Source of the DNA: Megamerina dolium
Lineage: Eukaryota; Arthropoda; Insecta; Diptera; Megamerinidae
Direction: 5' to 3'
Assembly: GCA_963854835.1 (NCBI GenBank)
Contig: OY978525.1
Location: 67,190,407-67,254,406 of the forward strand
Length of the DNA stretch: 64,000 nt
Within the stretch, counting starts at the first letter, position 1; every line of letters begins with the position of its first letter. Shown one piece after another: positions 58,551-64,000 of this stretch. The notes under the pieces are model-generated. The model was not told the DNA's origin. It made no database searches and saw only the letters and a list, made by a program, of their open reading frames with translations. The position numbers were made by a program, and so were the translations under genes.

Positions 58551-59357
58551 ATGACGTGGAGAGAATCAATTAAAATGAAGTCACGTCGCACAAAAATTTT
58601 TGAAGAATCGTCGCGAGTGTTGCATTTTGAATCGCAAGTTTCGATTACTCAGGTGACGCTAATTCTGACGATAATTATTTCGGTCATTTGTTTTAATACG
58701 GTCGTGAGTGCAGCCAGTGTCATATATGACGTGCACAACATGTTGCGCTACGATGAAGCGACGACATCGAAAACGACAACAGACAAGGGCGGTGATATCG
58801 GTGGCGGTGATGGCTACGCTGTAAGTAGTGATATTGACAGTGGTAGTGATAATGAGAAATCTGAAATGAAGTGTTTCCCGTCGTTGTCCTCACTACACGC
58901 GAAACAACAACAAAAACTACGGATCGGCAGTGTTGATGCTGACGGTGAGGATTCATTGTCGATTGGTAAAAATTCAATTGAAGGCGATTCGAGTTTAGAA
59001 CTACTACGGTTTGTTAATGATAGTGATGGTCCGGAAGGCGGGCCGATGGCAATCGCTAGGGATGCTCTGTCGTTAAACGATCAAGTACGCTTATTGAAGA
59101 AACAATTTACTGCCTTAATGATGCGACGTCGCGAAGATTATGAATTGTTGGAACGTAATCTACGAAAATCATTAAATATTAACCGTAAGGGTGGTGCTGG
59201 TGGTGCTACTAGTACTGCAGTTACCAAGAAATCCAATGTCGAAGTCACGCATGGAGATGTGTACAATGAATTGAAGCAATTAAGGTTCGGATTATTGAAT
59301 GCAAAAAACATTAAAAAAGCTCTTTACCTGGAAAATTTACGTAAAATGAAATCCTAA
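58551..59357 (+). CDS. unrecognised single-exon gene, signal-anchored or secreted protein (268 aa)
   Basis: An open frame with ATG at 58551 (MTWRESIKMK); a second ATG at 58575 has the better fly start context (taaaATG). Residues 32-55 form a strong hydrophobic segment (VTLILTIIISVICFNTVVSA) after a basic stretch (KSRRTK), so the protein is membrane-anchored or has a long signal peptide cleaved after VSA. The middle is acidic and rich in Gly, Asp and Ser. Residues 174-207 (LNDQVRLLKKQFTALMMRRR on to RKSL) look like a charged amphipathic helix, and 235-265 like another (DVYNELKQLRFGLLNAKNIK). No known family is recognised. TATA box, poly(A) signal, absence of frame breaks and codon use unlike the transposons support a real host gene. 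It could be a retrogene. Confidence 0.8.
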   Translation: MTWRESIKMKSRRTKIFEESSRVLHFESQVSITQVTLILTIIISVICFNTVVSAASVIYDVHNMLRYDEATTSKTTTDKGGDIGGGDGYAVSSDIDSGSDNEKSEMKCFPSLSSLHAKQQQKLRIGSVDADGEDSLSIGKNSIEGDSSLELLRFVNDSDGPEGGPMAIARDALSLNDQVRLLKKQFTALMMRRREDYELLERNLRKSLNINRKGGAGGATSTAVTKKSNVEVTHGDVYNELKQLRFGLLNAKNIKKALYLENLRKMKS

Positions 59358-59386
59358 GCTTTTTCTTATCTGCTCCAATAGTTGAA

Positions 59387-59392
59387 AATAAA
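59387..59392 (+). terminator. poly(A) signal of the host gene
   Basis: AATAAA lies 30 bases after the stop codon and is followed by a T-rich stretch (59412-59421), as expected for cleavage and polyadenylation. Confidence 0.6.
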
Positions 59393-59951
59393 TCTCATTG
59401 AACTGTGCAGTTATTTTTTTCTTGGCATTGAATTACAAGTTTTCGTTTCATTTCTTATTGAACTGAAATGATTTTGAACATTAAAAAAACTATTTTTCCT
59501 CCATCTGAGATTGGGACTTTAAATTTGTATAATTACAATTGTGTCTTACAGTTGTTAACAATATTTGATTTTGCATTTCATATTTGGTGTTGTGTAATTT
59601 GAGATGCCGACGTTCTGTTTACTTATTTACGTTGTTATTGCACATATGTATTGCTACATCGTAAAAGACAATAACATATTATTTTATTTATATCAGCGTT
59701 ATGTCGACCATTTAACTGCTCTTTGTTCATTACCTTTTACATTACTTCAACTTTTATAATTACTATGAAGTCTTTGACGTAAATTCTCCCCTTTAGGATG
59801 AAGGCTATATAATTTTTAGTTCAAATTACATTTTACTTTCTGGCTGATAATTATATTCCAAAAATTTATTGAGATTTATGTCAATAAACTTTTATAGGAA
59901 ATAGTGGAGATTTTAACGTAACTTCTCCCCCTTTAGAATATGTATCTATTA
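59393..59951. other. non-coding flank of the host gene
   Basis: AT-rich with no gene. Two similar blocks (gacgtaaattctcccctttagga at 59776 and aacgtaacttctcccctttaga at 59916) form an imperfect direct repeat about 140 bp apart. Confidence 0.45.
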
Positions 59952-60060
59952 TACGAGGGCGGTCCCAGAACTACCTGATGTGGCATATAGATGGCGTACA
60001 CTGAGGGAAGAAATAATAAAATAAAACGAAAACGTATTTGTTCTTACTAAAAACGTTATC
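59952..60060 (+). mobile_element. mariner terminal inverted repeat relic
   Basis: TACGAGGGCGGTCCCAGAAC followed by atatagatggcg is a mariner-type end with its TA at 59952-59953; the first eleven bases equal the end at 376-386. It could be the 5' end of the mariner whose transposase start is at 63121, now separated by insertions. Confidence 0.5.
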
Positions 60061-60234
60061 GAAAGTAAAAATTCTTCATTATAAAATTCAAATATGCGCA
60101 TATTTGTACGTGTACGTGTGACTTTTTATCACCTTCTCTCATACACAGTTTTTGTCACATTTATCTCCCTCACACACATTATTCTCAATCCACTGTCTAA
60201 AATTAATCAAAGAAAACTGCTGTTTAGTCAATAC

Positions 60235-60312
60235 TTGCGCTCATAGCGCAGTAGTCAAGTGGTTAAACTTAAGCCCTACATCGTAAAGAACCTGCTTCAA
60301 ATCCCCAAAAGG
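60235..60312 (+). other. tRNA-like segment
   Basis: gcgctcatagcgcagtagtc and gcttcaaatcc lie about 60 bases apart and resemble the D-arm and T-arm (box A and box B) of a tRNA. The match is too poor for a functional gene. A decayed SINE head or tRNA pseudogene is likely. Confidence 0.3.
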
Positions 60313-60441
60313 ACGTCAATTTTGTAAAAATATATATTTACTTCCTATTCATTTCAAACAAAATTAATAACATAAAATTTTATTAAATACATCATAAATG
60401 CTTACAATAAAAAAATTATTAATGTATTAGATTATTATATT

Positions 60442-60655
60442 ACCGGTTACTGAACGAATGAACCCTTATTCCCTTCATAGTGAACTGCTACTTCATGGCA
60501 AACTTCTACTAGCCGAGGAATTGTCAATTACTTGTCAACAGGTGGATGTATTTTGAAAGAAGGTCCTTTAGATATTGAAGTTGACCTTAGAGCCTTGGAT
60601 CGAACTCACAACCTACAGATTAGAAGGCGAGCGTACTACCCACTTAGCTACGGAA
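60442..60655 (-). mobile_element. tRNA-derived SINE, copy D (old, 3'-truncated)
   Basis: The minus strand reads ccgtagctaagtgggtagt and ttctaatctgtaggttgtg with gttcgatcc (box A and box B regions). The body then follows copies A and B (ccacctgttgacaagtaatt, tagaagtttgccatgaa) to the ccggt at 60446. It is more diverged than the other copies and lacks the 3' tail. Confidence 0.75.
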
Positions 60656-61296
60656 ACATATAAAATGTTGTATATTTTTACATACATCTTTAGCAATTAA
60701 CAATGATAACCTTAAAATCAGTTTGCCTCTTTTTTTCAATTTAATGCTGCTGTGCGAAGGGAGTGAACTATTAAATTGTGTGGATAAATCGGGTTGGCTC
60801 TTTCTTCATTTCAAAAAAATTTGTGGGTGTGTTAGTGAAGAGCAAAAATAGTATGAGTGTTTTGGTGTTTTGGCCACGCTGATCTTGTTGGGATGGCAAT
60901 AAAATACGCGTGTCTTAAATTTTGGGCTTGAAGTATTATTTTTGAACACGAAAATTTTTAAACGAGAATCAAATAAAAAATTTTGGTTTTTAATTTGCGT
61001 TATTTCTCTCAGTGTATTTAATCTCTTCTATTCGATTTATATTTTCTATTTTTTTAATATCATCAAATTTTAGATTTTTATTCATGTTTTTAATGTTTAA
61101 TTGAATCTTTGATTCCATTACTGCTTATATTGTTGTCTTTCTGGTTTTTTAGCAATATAATATGAATTATTTCAGATGCATTATTATAAATTCTATAAAA
61201 ATTTTCTTGAAAATACAAATTTTCAAATGCTGTATATCTATTTTATTTTCAAGGGAATACGTTTCATTGTTGTATTTAATTGTTTATTCTTTATTA
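60656..61296. other. AT-rich stretch, nothing recognised
   Basis: No gene or repeat homology stands out. Confidence 0.4.
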
Positions 61297-61336
61297 ACCA
61301 CGAGAGGGTAATCTTCCTCGGTTAAGCGAACACTGT
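61297..61336 (-). mobile_element. pogo/Tigger-like terminal inverted repeat
   Basis: The minus strand begins CAGTGTTCGCTTAACCGAGG right after a TA, a typical pogo/Tigger end. No partner end was found nearby. Confidence 0.4.
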
Positions 61337-61534
61337 ATTTTCCCATTTTTCTCTCCATACGCTTATCATAGTAAACTTTTGCAATAACATTAGTTTGAAT
61401 TGTGCAGACGTTAAACGGCGTGAGTGTAACGTAAATGCTTTTGTTTACAGCAAACGGAAATAAATGTCGTCGAAATGAAGTTTAACATTTGAGTGATTTT
61501 TATGTATTTCGAGCATATACATGGAATGAACCGA
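61337..61534. other. non-coding spacer
   Basis: Short AT-rich sequence, perhaps decayed piggyBac. Confidence 0.3.
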
Positions 61535-62020
61535 AACAAAATCATGGATAACTGGTTCACACTCATTTAGCTCGTAAAACCACTTTTGCGTGGATCATAC
61601 AACCTAACGCTTGAGGGAACGTTACGTTCAAATAGAAAGGAGATCTCGATAGGAGTGGGATACACAAATGGCCAAAAACGCGATTCATCTATTTCTATTA
61701 CGAAAATGAGCTCAATCCTTTTTTACAAGCCGAAATCGAATAGAATTGTTTTATTGCTGTCTTCTTGCAACGAAGAAGGATCTCTGAATGCAGAAAATAA
61801 AAAGCCTTGCAGGGAATAGTTCTACAACAACACGAAAGGAGAGGTCGACATTTTTTATCAGATGTGCAGTGTTACGTCGTATTCGCCCATGTGCACATTC
61901 TTCGCCGTAGCGATTATGTGAAGCAGCTTCATGCAATACTTGTAGAGTCGTGGCTGAGCATAATATTGAACACGCCAAAAGGAGAAAACGGCAAAAAGTC
62001 AGATTGCTGGTGTTAAGGTT
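61535..62020 (+). pseudogene. piggyBac-family transposase relic
   Basis: Plus-strand frames read NKIMDNWFT, then LEGTLRSNRKEI, KPKSNRIVLLLSSCNEEG and, after a stop, FYNNTKGEVDIFYQMCSVTS. These follow the order of the catalytic core of piggyBac transposases, including the acidic residues of MDNWFT and the VD-x-x-x-QMC block. Stops and a frameshift show it is dead. Confidence 0.72.
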
Positions 62021-62500
62021 AAAATCAACAAGGACAATAATAGAAATGGCGACGAAATAGCAAAAGAAAACTTTGTGGATTTTGCCCACACCCAAAACGC
62101 AATATGACTAAGTTATGGTGCGAAAAATTAAAGAAAAACGTTTGTTAATGCCTCTTGTATAAAACAAAAGTAAGTTATAGTTTTTTTTATTTCTTACTTT
62201 AAGCCAACTATAAGCTTCTAAATTATGTATTTTTAAAAAATTAAAATTGAAATATTACTTTAGATTAAGTTTTAAATTATTTCACGTCAAAATTGCTAAG
62301 TGAATTCATGCATGTACTTTTTTCTTCAATAAAACTCAACATTGCAGAATTTTCTAAAAATTAATGTATAATTTTAGTTTCTTGCAAGCCAAGAATTTAA
62401 ATAAATAAAAATAATGATTTCATTTTATTTTTTTTTTTTTCAAAGTTGTCTTAAAACAGACTTCGTCGAATAGACGAACGTTGCCTCTAGTGTATATAAA
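62021..62500. other. AT-rich stretch, nothing recognised
   Basis: No gene or repeat homology is seen. Confidence 0.4.
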
Positions 62501-62509
62501 ATAAGGTTA

Positions 62510-63060
62510 CCCTTTAAGTGTTAAACAAAAATTCAAATCTAAAAGAGTTTCCAATTGACATAAATAGTAATTTAGGTAGGGTTAACAATCTTTTAGGAAT
62601 CATTATGATGAAAACAAATTGTTTTGCATTGTCAATTACCGTTCCGAGTTTAATTTTCTGTAACTTTTGAAGATTAATGTTTAGTTTGTCTATTTCTTCA
62701 TTTGTCAAGAGGTTGCTATGTACTATTCCTAATCTGGCTGATTAGGAATAGTGCACTGAAATTTGCTTATTGAGATTGCTTATTGCATTTTGATTATTTT
62801 CTTGTCGGTCACCGTGGTCCATTGTCCCGTAAAACCATTTCTGTAGCTTTCCTACAACGTTAATGAGGCCTCTCCTTTGTCTATGACGGGTGTTTGTTTG
62901 AATCTTGTTTCTGATTGTGTTAATATGCAGCTTGAACTACTGTTCCAGTTTGTATGAGGTTCCCTTTTATATTTTTTAAAAAAGTATAATCTAGTAGATT
63001 TTCATCACATCTGACATTTCCATTGGAAAGTTCGACATTTATTCTAATGTAAAATGTAAT
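62510..63060 (-). pseudogene. insect retrovirus-like (errantivirus) env relic
   Basis: On the minus strand, broken frames carry a basic cleavage-like RQRR followed by a Gly- and hydrophobic-rich segment (near 62840-62880), then an acidic stretch and, downstream, TNEEIDKLNINLQKL. This order is that of env proteins of gypsy-type insect errantiviruses around the surface/transmembrane junction. Several stops, a frame change and a 13-bp inverted duplication (62722-62752) break it. No gag, pol or LTR of this element was found here. Confidence 0.55.
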
Positions 63061-63120
63061 ATAATGCAAACGCTATTTGTATTGTTTACAGTGAATTGAA
63101 AAATTAATCTCGGTATAAAA

Positions 63121-63480
63121 ATGGATTTATATCGTAAACATTTTCGAGCTATGATTTTTTACGATTTTCGGAGTGAATTATCTCAACAACAGTGCTTCGC
63201 TCGCCGAAACCAAGCAGCAATCGACCACGTGGGTCTTCCAAGACGAGCCAAACCCAACAAAAGTCATATTTTGGAGGCGTCTCAGTCGGAGTAGCAAAAG
63301 TGCTTCGACAATTGTTTTGAGCGCATGCATAACATATAGACCTTCATGGAGAATATTTCGAAAAACAATAAAATCATTTTTGATGATAACCAAATGCTTT
63401 TTCATACTTAAAATAAAAAATTTAAAAGACAACATACGTAGGTGTGCATTCTTATTATTATTTTGCAATATGTTGAGTAT
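63121..63480 (+). pseudogene. internally deleted mariner transposase
   Basis: From ATG 63121 the text reads MDLYRKHFRAMIFYDFRSEL and SQQQC, then jumps to a middle segment (ETKQQSTTWVFQDEPNPTKV, 63207-63265) and again to a C-terminal segment (SQSEWQKCFDNCFERMH, about 63280-63330). The three blocks are in the right order for one mariner lineage but most of the gene is missing, as in MITE-like deletion derivatives. Confidence 0.7.
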
Positions 63481-63815
63481 ATTCTCTATTTCAATTACAT
63501 GTAATAATGCCTTAAAACTTTCTACAATGTTTTCAGTTCCTGTTTCGATTTAAATTAATGTTTTCAGTTTGTATTTCATGTATCGTCACTTGTCCCGCTA
63601 CTTTCGTTGTTGTTGTCAGTGCTAGCAATATAATCAAGGTTCATAGTGCCTGAAAATTTTGTTTTTCTTTTAATGTCTGATGTATGTATATTTTCTAAGT
63701 TTGCATTTATAAATTTAGGTTGTTCTTTGTGTCTAAGAGTATTATAATTTTTTGTGCATCCTTTTTGTCTTTCTTCTATGTACGATAATTCCTCCTTTTC
63801 GTTTCATTTTTATAC
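63481..63815. other. AT-rich stretch
   Basis: No gene recognised. Confidence 0.4.
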
Positions 63816-64000
63816 CAGGTGTACAAGCTTAAATCCGCTGTTTGCTCGTAGATGGCGTTAGTGAGCATATTGAGCTATTATCGACTGTGCATCCTTTTTT
63901 TTATGAGTTCGACACCTGTTTACATTAATTAGTAAACTTCATCAGTGATTTCATACAACAACATACATTTTTCCTCGTATAACCATGTCTAGCTTCGTGC
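63816..64000 (+). mobile_element. start of a Mos1-like (mauritiana group) mariner
   Basis: After a TA at 63816-63817 comes CCAGGTGTACAAGCTTAAAT, very close to the Mos1 terminal repeat, then a 5' untranslated region and an ATG at 63985 opening MSSFV, the conserved start of this group. The rest lies beyond the right edge of the window, so intactness cannot be judged. Confidence 0.82.

Noticed and set aside
58720..58977. minus-strand His/Tyr-rich ORF
   Set aside because: It is antisense to the host gene at 58551, arising from its Asp/Ser/Gly-rich codons.
61751..62095. minus-strand ORF of 114 codons
   Set aside because: It is antisense to the piggyBac relic and shows no independent motif.

Overview
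The window is a piece of an AT-rich insect genome, almost certainly a higher fly (Diptera). It is packed with transposable elements typical of flies: BEL/Pao and gypsy LTR retrotransposons, RTE, Jockey and LOA LINEs, several mariner lineages, Tc1-like elements, a rosa-like DD41D element and piggyBac. A tephritid fruit fly or relative is plausible because the DD41D (rosa) group was first described from a Ceratitis species, but the sequence alone does not prove the family. There are no bacterial operons, CRISPR arrays or rRNA genes. Only one convincing host gene is visible, at 58551-59357.

Layout. 1-386 is the end of a mariner. 1336-1667 holds two possible tiny host exons. From about 2034 to 29533 lies a nested stack on a plus-strand gypsy-group element (tRNA-Lys-type primer site at 2034, gag at 13987, protease and RT to 16935, integrase at 28048-29433, polypurine tract and 3' LTR start at 29524-29533). 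Its leader is split by a minus-strand BEL/Pao element (2293-13008, 5-bp target duplication GTTAT). That BEL's 3' LTR is in turn split by a nearly intact RTE LINE (2330-5683, 18-bp target duplication). The gypsy RNase H region is split by a Jockey-clade LINE (ending at 28047). The Jockey ORF1 is split by a BEL-like element that carries gag but no pol (18468-24293, target duplication TGATG). One LTR of that element holds a tRNA-derived SINE (18659-19028).

30835-43240 is a field of DNA transposons: a Tc1-like element with IR/DR-type ends, two copies of one mariner family, a BEL fragment (33944-37947), a decayed mariner with a SINE inside, a nearly intact DD41D element with matched 1.3-kb ends, and a pogo/Tigger-like terminus. 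43500-50400 is a decayed minus-strand RTE-like LINE split by unidentified sequence, a second Tc1-like element, a long TA repeat and a 470-bp MITE. 50743-51110 is a second SINE copy. 51695-53954 is a LOA-like LINE with an internal deletion. 54073-58180 is mostly unique AT-rich DNA with one mariner relic and a dispersed repeat. 58189-59392 is the host gene with TATA box and poly(A) signal. 59400-64000 holds relics: SINE, pogo-like end, piggyBac, insect retrovirus-like env, an internally deleted mariner, and the start of a Mos1-like mariner that runs off the window.

The genes do not form a pathway; the story is the order in which elements landed on one another. The most unusual items are the SINE family, which may use the RTE LINE machinery; the gag-only BEL-like element with a doubled zinc-knuckle region and a hairpin next to its polypurine tract; the extra GC-rich zinc-knuckle ORF between pol and the 3' LTR of the autonomous BEL; and the unrecognised single-exon membrane or secreted protein gene.
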